A stretch of DNA of 64,000 nucleotides from Cherax quadricarinatus (lineage: Eukaryota; Arthropoda; Malacostraca; Decapoda; Parastacidae), in the NCBI RefSeq assembly GCF_038502225.1, contig NW_027196428.1:27789-91788 (forward strand), in the 5' to 3' direction. Below, in pieces: positions 35,637 to 46,458 of this stretch. How positions within the stretch are numbered: the first letter of the stretch is position 1; the number at the start of each line of letters is the position of its first letter. The position numbers and the translations under genes were made by a program. The notes under the pieces are model-generated. The model was not told the origin of the DNA. It did no database searches and was given only the letters and a program-made list of their open reading frames with translations.

Positions 35637-36040
35637 TCCAGGAATGACTGGATTTGGTGTACGATTTCTGCCATTTCCTGCCAGTTTTTTTTCCTTCCTG
35701 GCACTAAAAAACCTCTCCCTCTTGAGTGGCTGTGGCTACCCAGGTTTTCCCATGGCCTGGATGTTTTTTATCTTTTTGTCCCCTTTAGATGGTATGCCTG
35801 GCAATTTAAGTTATAGCACAGTCTTTCCTGTACTGAAGAGGTACACATTTCAGGGTGAAAAAGCTTACAGGAAGGGAGTTTGCATTTTCCTGTTGTCATA
35901 TGGGCATGACATTTTCTAGGGTGGTCATAGTTGCATGTCCCATCTGTTTTTCCAGATTTCCCATGCCAGCAGATACCAAGTGCATAGTATGTGCACAGGC
36001 TTGGTTTCCGTTTGCCTTGGGTTTCTGTGACACTGATCAC
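35637..36040 (-). CDS. LINE ORF1-like protein with CCCH zinc fingers (partial)
   Basis: Minus-strand 36040-35768 encodes 90 residues with three Cys/His clusters: CTYYALGICWHG...CNYDHP, CHAHMTTGKCKLPSCKLFHP and CTSSVQERLCYNLNCQAYHL. Spacing is of the C-X7/8-C-X5-10-C-X3-H kind seen in CCCH zinc fingers, which bind RNA. It lies immediately upstream of the ORF2 of the same LINE and in the same orientation, so it is best read as the nucleic-acid-binding ORF1 of that family. The coding continues in other frames towards 35640, broken by frameshifts. The start is unclear because the (GT)n tract at 36066 truncates it. Confidence 0.65.
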
Positions 36041-36063
36041 TACTAGGTCCTCTCTCTTGCTCC

Positions 36064-36065
<2 letters not shown>

Positions 36066-36149
<84 letters not shown>
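36066..36149. repeat. (GT)n microsatellite
   Basis: About 84 bases of GT dinucleotides, forming on the minus strand the (AC)n tail of the CR1-like LINE at 36150-37066. Confidence 0.95.
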
Positions 36150-36152
<3 letters not shown>

Positions 36153-37066
36153 CACCTAATTGTGGTTGCAGGGGTCAAGACTCAGCTCCTGGCCCCGCCT
36201 CTTCACTGATTGCTACTAGGTCCTCTCCCTCTCTGCTTCCTGAGTTTTGTCATACCTCTTCTTAAATCTATGTATGGTTCCTGCCTCCACTACTTCACTT
36301 GCTAGGCTATTCCACTTCCTGACAACTCTATGACTGAAGAAATACTTCCTAACGTCCCTGTGACTCGTCTGAGTCTTCAGCTTCCAGTTGTGACCCCTTG
36401 TTTCTGTGTCAACTCTCTGGAACATCCTATCTCTGTCCACCTTGTCTATTCCCCGCAGTATCTTGTATGTCGTTATCATGTCTCCCCTGACCCTTCTGTC
36501 CTCCAGTGTCGTCAGTCCAATTTCCCTCAACCTTTCCTCGTACGACATTCCCCTGAGCTCTGGGACTAGCCTTGTTGCAAACCTTTGTACTTTCTCTAAC
36601 TTCTTGACGTGCTTGACCAGGTGTGGGTTCCAGACTGGTGCTGCATACTCCAGTAGGGGCCTAACATACACAGTGTACAGTGTCTTGAACGATTCCTTAT
36701 TAAGGTATCGGAACGCTATTCTCAGGTTTGCCAGGCGCCTGTATGCTGCAGCAGTTATTTGGTTGATGTGTGCCTCCGGTGACGTGCTCGGTGTTATGGT
36801 CACCCCAAGGTCTTTCTCCCTGAGTGAGGTCTGTAGTCTTTGTCCACCTAGCCTATACTCTGTCTGCGGTCTTCTTTGCCCCTCTCCAATCTTCATGACT
36901 TTGCATTTGGCAGGGTTGAATTCGAGAAGCCAGTTTCTGAACCACATGTCCAGCCTGTCCAGGTCTCTTTGCAGTCCTGCCTCATCCTCGTCCGATTTAA
37001 TTCTTCTCATCAACTTCACATCATCTGTGAATAGGGACACCTCAGAGTCTATTCCTTCCATCAGAG
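36150..37066 (-). mobile_element. CR1-like LINE A, 5'-truncated (minus strand)
   Basis: Minus-strand frame 37062-36216 encodes the RT palm from EGIDSEVSLFTDDVKLMRRI onward, the thumb and C-terminal domain (YAAPVWNPHLVKHVKKLEKV, RDVRKYFFSHRVVRKWNSLA). The catalytic FADD reads FTDD here. The 3' UTR ends TAGGTGAGTAC then (AC)n. The 5' side is cut at an (AG)n/(GT)n junction, 37064-37188. Confidence 0.85.
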
Positions 37067-37084
37067 AGAGAGAGAGAGAGAGAG

Positions 37085-37169
<85 letters not shown>

Positions 37170-37188
37170 CTGTGTGTGTGTGTGTGTA
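37064..37188. repeat. (AG)n-(GT)n compound microsatellite
   Basis: About 22 bases of AG followed by about 100 bases of GT with two interruptions. On the minus strand it is the (AC)n tail of LINE B passing into the truncated 5' end of LINE A. Confidence 0.95.
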
Positions 37189-40183
37189 CTCACCTAGTTG
37201 AGGTTGTACTCACCTAGTTGAGGTTGCGGGGGTCGAGTCCGAGCTCCTGGCCCCGCCTCTTCACTGATCGCTACTAGGTCACTCTCCCTGAGCCGTGAGC
37301 TTTATCATACCTCTGCTTAAAGCTATGTATGGATCCTGCCTCCACTACATCGCTTCCCAAACTATTCCACTTACTGACTACTCTGTGGCTGAAGAAATAC
37401 TTCCTAACATCCCTGTGATTCATCTGTGTCTTCAGCTTCCAACTGTGTCCCCTTGTTACTGTGTCCAATCTCTGGAACATCCTGTCTTTGTCCACCTTGT
37501 CAATTCCTCTCAGTATTTTGTATGTCGTTATCATGTCCCCCCTATCTCTCCTGTCCTCCAGTGTCGTCAGGTTGATTTCCCTTAACCTCTCCTCGTAGGA
37601 CATACCTCTTAGCTCTGGGACTAGTCTTGTTGCAAACCTTTGCACTTTCTCTAGTTTCTTCACGTGCTTGGCTAGGTGTGGGTTCCAAACTGGTGCCGCA
37701 TACTCCAATATGAACCTAACGTACACGGTGTACAGGGTCCTGAATGATTCCTTATTAAGATGTCGGAATGCTGTTCTGAGGTTTGCTAGGCGCCCATATG
37801 CTGCAGCAGTTATTTGGTTGATGTGCGCTTCAGGAGATGTGCCTGGTGTTATACTCACCCCAAGATCTTTTTCCTTGAGTGAGGTTTGTAGTCTCTGACC
37901 CCCTAGACTGTACTCCGTCTGTGGCCTTCTTTGCCCTTCCCCAATCTTCATGACTTTGCACTTGGTGGGATTGAACTCCAGGAGCCAATTGCTGGACCAG
38001 GTCTGCAGCCTGTCCAGATCCCTTTGTAGTTCTGCCTGGTCTTCGATCGAGTGAATTCTTCTCATCAACTTCACGTCATCTGCAAACAGGGACACCTCAG
38101 AGTCTATTCCTTCCGTCATGTCGTTCACAAATACCAGAAACAGCACTGGTCCTAGGACTGACCCCTGCGGGACCCCGCTGGTCACAGGTGCCCACTCTGA
38201 CACCTCGCCACGTACCATGACTCGCTGCTGTCTTCCTGACAAGTATTCCCTGATCCATTGTAGTGCCTTCCCTGTTATCCCTGCTTGGTCCTCCAGTTTT
38301 TGCACCAATCTCTTGTGTGGAACTGTGTCAAACGCCTTCTTGCAGTCCAAGAAAATGCAATCCACCCACCCCTCTCTCTCTTGTCTTACTGCTGTCACCA
38401 TGTCATAGAACTCCAGTAGGTTTGTGACACAGGATTTCCCGTCCCTGAAACCATGTTGGCTGCTGTTGATGAGATCATTCCTTTCTAGGTGTTCCACCAC
38501 TCTTCTCCTGATAATCTTCTCCATGATTTTGCATACTATACATGTCAGTGACACTGGTCTGTAGTTTAATGCTTCATGTCTGTCTCCTTTTTTAAAGATT
38601 GGGACTACATTTGCTGTCTTCCATGCCTCAGGCAATCTCCCTGTTTCGATAGATGTATTGAATATTGTTGTTAGGGGTACACATAGCGCCTCTGCTCCCT
38701 CTCTCAATACCCATGGGGAGATGTTATCTGGCCCCATTGCCTTTGAGGTATCTAGCTCACTCAGAAGCCTCTTCACTTCTTCCTCGGTTGTGTGCACTGT
38801 GTCCAGCACTTGGTGGTGTGCCCCACCTCTCTGTCTTTCTGGAGTCCCTTCTGTCTCCTCTGTGAACACTTCTTTGAATCTCTTGTTGAGTTCTTCACAT
38901 ACTTCACGGTCATTTCTTGTTGTCTCTCCTCCTTCCTTCCTTAGCCTGATTACCTGGTCCTTGACTGTTGTTTTCCTCCTGATGTGGCTGTACAACAGTT
39001 TCGGGTCAGATTTGGCTTTCGCTGCTATGTCATTTTCATATTGTCTTTGGGCCTCCCTTCTTATCTGTGCATATTCGTTTCTGGCTCTACGACTGTTCTC
39101 CTTATTCTCCTGGGTCCTTTGCCTTCTATATTTCTTCCATTCCCTAGCACACTTGGTTTTTGCCTCCCTGCACCTTTGGGTAAACCATGGGCTCATCCTG
39201 GCTTTTTCATTAATCCTGTTACCCTTGGGTACAAACCTCTCCTCAGCCTCCTTGCATTTTGTTGCTACATATTCCATCATCTCATTAACTGGCTTCCCTG
39301 CCAGTTCTCTGTCCCACTGAACCCCGTTCAGGTAGTTCCTCATTCCTGTGTAGTCCCCTTTCTTGTAGTTTGGCTTCATTCGTCCTGGCCTTCCTGCTTC
39401 TCCCTCCACTTGTAGCTCTACTGTTTATTCGAAGCTTAAAACCACATGGTCACTGGCCCCAAGGGGTCTTTCATATGTGATGTCCTCGATATCTGCACTA
39501 CTCAAGGTGAATACTAAGTCCAGCCTTGCTGGTTCATCCTCTCCTCTCTCTCTTGTAGTGTCCCTTACGTGTTGGCACATGAAGTTTTCCAGTACCACCT
39601 CCATCATCTTAGCCCTCCATGTATCTTGGCCCCCATGTGGGTCCAAGTTCTCCCAATCGATCTCCTTGTGGTTAAAGTCACCCATGATCAGGAGCTTTGC
39701 CCTGCATTCATGAGCTCTTCTGGCCACTCTAGCCAGTGTGTCAACCATCGCCCTATTGCTCTTGTCGTACTCTTGCCTTGGCCTCCTGCTGTTCTGTGGT
39801 GGGTTATACATCACTGCTATTACCACCTTGGGACCTCCAGAGTGAAGTGTTCCCACTGTGTAATCACTTTCTTCTCCGCTGTCTCCTCTCTCCAGCTCAT
39901 CAAAATTCCAGCGATTTTTGATCAGCAATGCCACTCCTCCACCCCCCCTGTTCCCTCTGTCTTTCCTCAGGATTTGGTATCCCGTTGGAAAGATGGCATC
40001 TGTTATCATATCTGTAAGCTTGGTTTCTGTGAGAGCTATGATGTCCGGTGATGCTTCTTTGACTCTTTCATGCCACTCCTCCCACTTATTTGTTATTCCA
40101 TCAGCGTTTGTGTACCATACCTTCAGTTTCCTTTCCAACACTGTGGTTTGGGGGGCCTGTGAGGGTGGGAGACCTGGTGGCAT
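37189..40183 (-). pseudogene. CR1-like LINE B ORF2, one nonsense codon
   Basis: Endonuclease segment 40183-39425 (KLKVWYTNADGITNKWEEWH, ALTETKL, LLIMGDFNHKEIDWENLDPH, ASDHVVLSFE) and reverse-transcriptase segment 39409-37274 (711 residues) are in the same frame. They are separated only by the TAA at 39427-39425, where the intact copy at 43444-46458 has a Tyr codon. RT motifs are normal: NYRPVSLTCIVCKIMEK, GVPQGSVLGPVLFLVFVNDM and SEVSLFADDVKLMRRI. Otherwise the copy looks young. Its 3' UTR (37189-37273) ends in the family tail. Confidence 0.85.
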
Positions 40184-40194
40184 ACTGTGGGATT

Positions 40195-41340
40195 CTATAG
40201 CTCGGTGTTGGGTGGAGGCTGTGGGTATGGATTGTAGTGTGTGTTGGGATGGTGTGATAGGTTGTATGGTTCTGAGAATAGTTGTGTGTGTGCTTGCCCT
40301 TGCTGTTCTGTTCTGCTCTGACTGACCTCTGCTGGTTCCCTCCTTGTCTCTTTTCCTAGCTCCTTTCGCTTTTTTGTCCTCTCCCTCAGCTGCTGTCGTT
40401 CTGATTTTGTTCTGTCTCTGTCTAGGAACACCCTCTTGTACTCTTCCGAGTATTTCAATCGTGGTTTCTCTTGGAGGATCCTGTTCCGCACTGTTTCCGT
40501 CCTGAGAATCAGCTTGATTGGTCAGTTTCTCCCCTTCGAGTACCCCCCTATTCTTTGAAAATTTACAATCTCGTCCATCTCTTCACCTATTTCCGTGATG
40601 ATTTTCTCAATCTCCTTTCTTTCTTCCTGCTGCCTTTCAGTGTGTGTCCTTTCCTCTCTCTCCTGAAGCCCATGGATAAACACTGATTTTGCCCTTTCTT
40701 CCTCCCATTGCCTCACCCTCTGTGACTCTGGATCCTGCCTGTATGTGGTCAGTTTCTCCCTTGATTTTTCCAGTGGCTCTTGATAGCCTGGTTGTGCCTC
40801 AGCATTCGACCTATCACCCTCTCCATCTGCAACCAGCTGATCTTCCCTTTCACTCCTTGGTCCTCCTTGGCAGACTGATATGACTTTAGCATAATTCATA
40901 ATTCCTTCCTTCCTGTTCGGCCTCGCAGCTTCATATGCTGTGTCTTCTCTGGTCACTGCCCCTGTAACTCGCTTCAGCCTATTTATCTCAACTTCTAGGA
41001 CCCTTATCTTGGCTACTGCAGTTTCGACTTGTGCCTCCCAATTCTTTGTCTCCTTCTCCAACCTCTTTTCCAATTTCACAGAGAGCTCTTTCTCCATTTT
41101 TTCAGAAAGCTCTCCTAATTTTCTCTCCCATTCTTGTTCCATCCTTTTCCACTGCTCCTCCATCCACTCCTCCCTACCAGAACCATTCTCATCTGATCCT
41201 TGGTTCCTGCGAGTCCCCACCATTTTTTTTTTTTTTTTTTGTGAGAGAAGAGAGAAGGGAAAGGTAGAGGGGGAGAGAGAGTGAAGGGAAGAGTAGGAGA
41301 GGGGAGAGTTAGAAGGGAAAATGGGGATGAGAGAGAGCAA
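40195..41340 (-). pseudogene. CR1-like LINE B ORF1, one nonsense codon
   Basis: Frame 41340-40522 (272 residues) continues in the same frame as 40491-40195 after the TGA at 40524-40522. The likely start is the Met-Val-Gly-Thr-Arg-Arg at about 41221, right after a poly-T/poly-A run (41223-41241). Contents: a Glu/Arg/Lys-rich coiled coil (residues ~20-100 from that Met), then an RRM-like domain containing SVFIHGLQEREERT and FQRIGGY, and a basic tail (VFLDRDRTKSERQQLRERTK). This is the usual ORF1 layout of RNA-binding LINE proteins. It ends 12 bases before the ORF2 frame opens. Confidence 0.75.
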
Positions 41341-41353
41341 GAGAGAGAGAGAG

Positions 41354-41412
<59 letters not shown>

Positions 41413-41800
41413 AGAGGGAGAGAGAGAGAGAAAGAGAAGGCAAAGAGGGGAGAGAGAGGGGGCAGAGAGGGGGAGAAGGGGGAAAGAGGGGGGAGATGGA
41501 AGAGCAAGAGGGGAGAGAGGCTAGGGGGAGAGGGAGGGGGGGATGGGAAAGAGATGGGGAAAGGGAGAGGGGCGAGATAATGGGAGGGGACAGATGTTAG
41601 AGGGGGAGAGATGTTAGAGGGGGGGAGGTGTTAGAGGTAAGAGATGTTAGAGGGGAGAGATGGGAGAGGGAAGAGAGAGAGATAGGTAGAGAGAGATAGG
41701 TAGAGAGTGATAGGTAGAGAGAGAGATATAGGTAAAGAGTGAGAAAGGTAGAGATAGATTTACTTAGGGTAGAAAGAGGGGGGGGGAGAGGAGAAAGGTT
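41223..41800 (+). repeat. Purine-rich (GA)n tract
   Basis: A poly-T run at 41223-41241, then about 550 bases of nearly pure purine on the plus strand (GAGAGAGAG and GGGGAGAG types; the pure (GA)n core is at 41334-41405). Homopurine mirror-like sequence of this length can form triplex DNA. It sits at the 5' side of LINE B. Confidence 0.9.
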
Positions 41801-41925
41801 CAGATGGTCAGTTCACAGGACAGTGTGAAATCCTGTGTATGTGTGTGTTTGCGTGTGTACTACAGCTTACAAGTGCTTGTTCCTGTGTGTGTATGTGTAT
41901 GTGTGTGTATGTGTACTCACCTATT

Positions 41926-43334
41926 TGTACTCACCTATTTGTGGTTGCAGGGGTCGAGTCCTAGCTCCTGGCCCCGCCTCTTCACCAGTTGCTACTAGGC
42001 CCTCTCTCTTCCCGCTCCATGAGCTTTATCAAACCTCGTCTTAAAACTGTGTATGGTTCCTGCCTCCACTACGTCATTTTCTAGGCTATTCCACTGCCTT
42101 ACAACTCTATGACTGAAGAAATACTTCCTACTATCTCTCTGACTCATTTGTGTCTTCAACTTCCAATTGTGGCCTCTTGTTTCTGTGTCCCCTCCCTGGA
42201 ACATCCTGTCCTTGTCCACCTTGTCTATTCCGCGCAGTATTTTATATGTCGTTATCATGTCTCCCCTGACCCTCCTGTCCTCCAGTGTCGTCAGGCCGAT
42301 TTCCCTTAATCTTTCTTCATAGGACATTCCCCTTAGCTCTGGAACTAACCTTGTTGCAAACCTTTGCACTTTCTCTAGTTTCTTGACGTGCTTTATCAAG
42401 TGCGGGTTCCAAACAGGTGCTGCATACTCCAGTATGGGCCTGACATACACGGTGTACAGTGTCTTGAATGATTCCTTACTAAGGTATCGGAATGCTATTC
42501 TCAGGTTTGCCAGGCGCCCATATGCTGCAGCAGTTATCTGATTGATGTGTGCTTCCGGAGACATGCTCGGTGTTATACTCACCCCAAGATCTTTCTCCTT
42601 GAGTGAGGTTTGCAGTCTTTGGCCACCTAGCCTATACTCTGTCTGTGGTCTTCTGTGCCCTTCCCCTATCTTCATGACTTTGCATTTGGCAGGATTAAAT
42701 TCGAGAAGCCATTTGCTGGACCAGGTGTCCAGTCTGTCCAGGTCTCTTTGAAGTCCTGCCTGGTCCTCATCAGATTTAATTCTCCTCATTAACTTCACAT
42801 CATCTGCAAACAGGGACACTTCTGAGTCTAACCCTTCCGTCATGTCGTTCACATATACCAAAAATAGCACTGGTCCTAGGACCGACCCCTGTGGGACCCC
42901 GCTCGTCACAGGTGCCCACTGTGATACATCATTACGTACCATGACTCGTTGTTGCCTCCCTGTCAGGTATTCTCTGATCCATTGCAGTGCCCTTCCTGTT
43001 ATATGCGCCTGATGCTCTAGCTTCTGCACTAATCTCTTGTGAGGAACTGTGTCAAAGGCCTTCTTGCAGTCCAAGAAGATGCAATCAACCCACCCCTCTC
43101 TCTCTTGTCTTACTTCTGTTATTTTATCATAAAACTCCAGAAGGTTTGTGACACAGGATTTGCCTTCCGTGAATCCGTGCTGGTTGGCATTTATACTCTT
43201 GTTCCGTTCCAGGTGCTCCACCACTCTCCTCCTGATAATCTTCTCCATAATTTTGCATACTATACACGTCAATGACACAGGTCTATAGTTTAGTGCCTCT
43301 TTTCTGTCTCCTTTTTTGAAAATGGGAACTACAT
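41926..43334 (-). mobile_element. CR1-like LINE C, 5'-truncated (minus strand)
   Basis: Minus-strand frame 43278-41995 is open for 427 residues from MSLTCIVCKIMEKIIRRRVV through QHGFTEGKSCVTNLLEFYDK, GVPQGSVLGPVLFLVYVNDM, SEVSLFADDVKLMRRIKSDE and the C-terminal domain. It starts abruptly inside the RT fingers, so it is a truncated insertion. Its 3' tail lies at 41900-41950. LINE D's tail is fused directly to its truncated 5' end at 43335-43350. Confidence 0.88.
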
Positions 43335-43443
43335 TTGCCGTGTGTGTATGTGTGTATGTGTGTACTCACCTATTTGTACTCACCTATTTGTGGTTGCAGG
43401 GGTCGAGTCACAGCTCCTGGCCCCGCCTCTTCGCTGATTGCTA

Positions 43444-46400
43444 CTAGGTCCTCTCTCTCCCTGCCCCATGAGCTCTATCATACCTCGCCTTAAAACTATG
43501 TATGGTTCCTGCCTCCACCACATCACTTTCTAGGCTATTCCACGGCCTGACTACTCTATGACTGAAGAAATACTTCCTAACATCCCTTTGATTCATCTGA
43601 GTCTTCAACTTCCAATTGTGACCTCTTGTGTCTGTGTCCCATCTCTGGAACATCCCGTCTTTGTCCACCTCGTCTATTCCGTGCAGTATTTTATATGTCG
43701 TTATCATGTCTCCCCTGACCCTCCTGGCCTCCAGTGTCGTCAGGCCGATTTCCCTCAACCTTTCTTCATAGGACAATCCCCGTAGCTCTGGGACTAGTCT
43801 TGTTGCAAACCTTTGCACTTTCTCTAATTTCTTGACGTGCTTGACTAGGTGTGGATTCCAAACTGGTGCTGCATACTCCAGTATGGGCCTGACGTAGATG
43901 GTGTACAGAGTCTTAAACGAATCCTTACTGAGGTATCGGAACGCTATCCGTAGGTTTGCCAGGCGCCCGTATGCTGCAGCAGTTATCTGATTGATGTGCG
44001 CCTCAGGAGATATGCTCGGTGTTATACTCACCCCCAGATCTTTTTCCTTGAGTGAGGTTTGCAGTCTTTGGCCATCTAAACTATATTGTGTCTGCGGTCT
44101 TCTTTGCCCTTCCCCAATCTTCATGACTTTGCATTTGGCAGGGTTAAATTCAAGGAGCCAGTTGCTGGACCAGGCTTGTAGCCTGTCCAGATCTCTTTGT
44201 AGTCCTGCCTGATCCTCGTCCGATTCGATTCTTCTCATTAACTTCACATCGTCTGCAAACAAGGACACTTCTGAGTCTATCCCTTCCGTTATGTCGTTCA
44301 CGTATACCAAGAACAGCACAGGTCCTAGGACTGACCCCTGTGGAACCCCGCTTGTCACAGGCGCCCACTCTGACACCTCGTCGCGTACCATGACTCGTTG
44401 TTGCCTCCCTGTCAGATATTCTCTGATCCAGTGCAGTGCCTTTCCTGTTATGTGTGCCTGGTCCTCTAGCTTTTGCAGTAACCTCTTGTGAGGAACTGTG
44501 TCGAAAGCCTTCTTGCAGTCCAAAAATACGCAGTCGATCCACCCCTCTCTCTCTTGTCTTACTTCTGTCACCTTGTCATAAAACTCTAGTAGGTTTGTGA
44601 CACAGGATTTTCCTTCCCTGAAACCGTGCTGGTTGTCAATTATACACTTGTTTCTTTCCAGGTGCCCCACCACTCTCCTCCTGATGATCTTCTCCATGAC
44701 CTTGCATACTATACACGTTAGTGATACAGGTCTGTAGTTTAGTGCCTCATGTCTGTCTCCCTTTTTAAAAATTGGGACTACATTTGCCATTTTCCATACC
44801 TCAGGGAGTTGCCCAGTTTCAAATGATGTGTTGAAGATCTTTGTTAATGGCTCACACAATATCTCTGCTCCCTCTTTAAGGACCCATGGAGAGATGTTGT
44901 CTGGTCCCACCGCCTTTGAGGTGTCAAGTTCGCATAGCAGCTTCTTCACCTCCTCCTTGGTTATATGTACCTCATCCAGCACTTGCTGGTGTGCCCCCCT
45001 GTTCTGATTTCTTGGAGTCCTACTGGTTTCCACTGTAAATACCTCTTTAAATCTTGTGTTGAGCTCCTGACATACCTCTCGGTCGTTTCTTGTGAATTCC
45101 CCATCACCCTTCCTCAGTCTGATTACCTGGTCCTTGACTGTTGTTTTCCTCCTGATGTGGCTGTACAACAGCTTCGGGTCAGTCTTTACTTTTGATGCTA
45201 TGTCATTTTCATATTGTCTCTGAGCCTCCCTTCTTATCTGTGCATATTCGTTTCTGGCTCTTCGGCTGATTTCTTTATTTTCCTGAGTTCTCTGTCTTCT
45301 GTACCTTTTCCATTCTCTAGTACACCTAGTTTTTGCCTCCCTACACCTTTGGGTGAACCAAGGACTCGTTCTGTTCTTCCCATTATTTCTGTTTCCCTTG
45401 GGAACAAACCTCTCCTCTGCCTCCTTGCATTTTGTTGCTACATAGTCCATCATTTCTTGTACTGGTTTTCCTGTCAGTTCCCTCTCCCACTGAATGTCTT
45501 GAAGGAAGTTCCTCATGCCTGAGTAGTTCCCCCTTTTGTAGTTTGGTTTTTCCCAGCCTATTCCTGCTACTCTCTCCACTTGGAGCTCAACTATGTAGTC
45601 GAAGCACAGAACCACATGATCACTAGCTCCCAGGGGCCTTTCATACATGATACCCTCGATGTCCGAACTACTCATGGTGAATACAAGGTCCAACCTTGCT
45701 GGTTCATCCTCTCCTCTCTCTCTGGTAGTGTCTCTAACATGTTGATGCATGAGGTTCTCCAGTACCACATCCATCATCTTGGCTCTCCATGTTTCGGGAC
45801 CCCCATGGGGCTCCAGGTTTTCCCAGTCAATCTCCTTGTGATTGAAATCACCCATAACTAGTAACTTTGCTCCCCCCATGTGTGCTCTCCTGGCCACCTC
45901 GGCTAGTGTGTTGATCATTGCTCTGTTGCTCTCATCGTATTCTTCTCTTGGCCTCCTGCAGTTCTGTGGTGGGTTGTACATTACTGCAATTATCACCTTA
46001 TGTCCCTCAGACTGGATTGTTCCTACTAAGTAGTCCCTTTCGCCCATGCCATCCATTCCTTCCATTTTCTCAAAACCCCACTGGTTTTTAATGAGCAGTG
46101 CAACTCCTCCTCCCCCTCTCCTCCCTCTGTCTTTCCTGAAGATTTGATATCCGGATGGAAAGATTGAATCTGTTATTATTCTGGTGAGTTTTGTTTCTGT
46201 GAGTGCTATTATGTCTGGGGATGTCTCTTTGATTCTTTCGTGCCACTCCTCATACTTGTTTGTTATTCCATCTGCATTTGTATACCACACCTTCAACTTC
46301 TTTTCTAAGACTGTGGTCTGGGAAGTATATTGGGGTTGGGGAAGTGGGAGACCTGGTAAGGAACTATGGGTTGTTGCTGTGGGGGTGAAGTTTGTAATGT

Positions 46401-46458
46401 AGTGGGTGGGGGCATTGGATGTGGCATGGGTGTTTTGATTTAGAGTGTTTGGTTGCAC
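43444..46458 (-). CDS. CR1-like LINE D ORF2, intact endonuclease-reverse transcriptase
   Basis: 1004 residues without interruption, the only full ORF2 in the window. Order: short N-terminal linker; AP-like endonuclease at about residues 55-290 (KLKVWYTNADGITNKYEEWH, ALTETKL, VMGDFNHKEIDWENLEPHGG, GASDHVVLCF); a basic linker rich in Arg/Lys/Glu (~300-470); reverse transcriptase (NYRPVSLTCIVCKVMEKIIR, CVFLDCKKAFDTVPHKRLLQ, SGVPQGSVLGPVLFLVYVND, SEVSLFADDVKLMRRIESDE with catalytic Asp-Asp); and the C-terminal domain with SHRVVRPWNSLESDV. Its product nicks target DNA and copies the element RNA. The listed first codon is GTG and overlaps the end of ORF1 by 19 bases in another frame, so translation may depend on reinitiation or an internal ATG. 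The CR1/L2-type group assignment is by motif recall. Confidence 0.9.
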   Translation of the reverse strand: MQPNTLNQNTHATSNAPTHYITNFTPTATTHSSLPGLPLPQPQYTSQTTVLEKKLKVWYTNADGITNKYEEWHERIKETSPDIIALTETKLTRIITDSIFPSGYQIFRKDRGRRGGGGVALLIKNQWGFEKMEGMDGMGERDYLVGTIQSEGHKVIIAVMYNPPQNCRRPREEYDESNRAMINTLAEVARRAHMGGAKLLVMGDFNHKEIDWENLEPHGGPETWRAKMMDVVLENLMHQHVRDTTRERGEDEPARLDLVFTMSSSDIEGIMYERPLGASDHVVLCFDYIVELQVERVAGIGWEKPNYKRGNYSGMRNFLQDIQWERELTGKPVQEMMDYVATKCKEAEERFVPKGNRNNGKNRTSPWFTQRCREAKTRCTREWKRYRRQRTQENKEISRRARNEYAQIRREAQRQYENDIASKVKTDPKLLYSHIRRKTTVKDQVIRLRKGDGEFTRNDREVCQELNTRFKEVFTVETSRTPRNQNRGAHQQVLDEVHITKEEVKKLLCELDTSKAVGPDNISPWVLKEGAEILCEPLTKIFNTSFETGQLPEVWKMANVVPIFKKGDRHEALNYRPVSLTCIVCKVMEKIIRRRVVGHLERNKCIIDNQHGFREGKSCVTNLLEFYDKVTEVRQEREGWIDCVFLDCKKAFDTVPHKRLLQKLEDQAHITGKALHWIREYLTGRQQRVMVRDEVSEWAPVTSGVPQGSVLGPVLFLVYVNDITEGIDSEVSLFADDVKLMRRIESDEDQAGLQRDLDRLQAWSSNWLLEFNPAKCKVMKIGEGQRRPQTQYSLDGQRLQTSLKEKDLGVSITPSISPEAHINQITAAAYGRLANLRIAFRYLSKDSFKTLYTIYVRPILEYAAPVWNPHLVKHVKKLEKVQRFATRLVPELRGLSYEERLREIGLTTLEARRVRGDMITTYKILHGIDEVDKDGMFQRWDTDTRGHNWKLKTQMNQRDVRKYFFSHRVVRPWNSLESDVVEAGTIHSFKARYDRAHGAGRERT

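Noticed and set aside
33483..46458. Large minus-strand ORFs as host genes
   Set aside because: They encode LINE endonuclease, reverse transcriptase and ORF1 proteins, and are flanked by the family's 3' tails.
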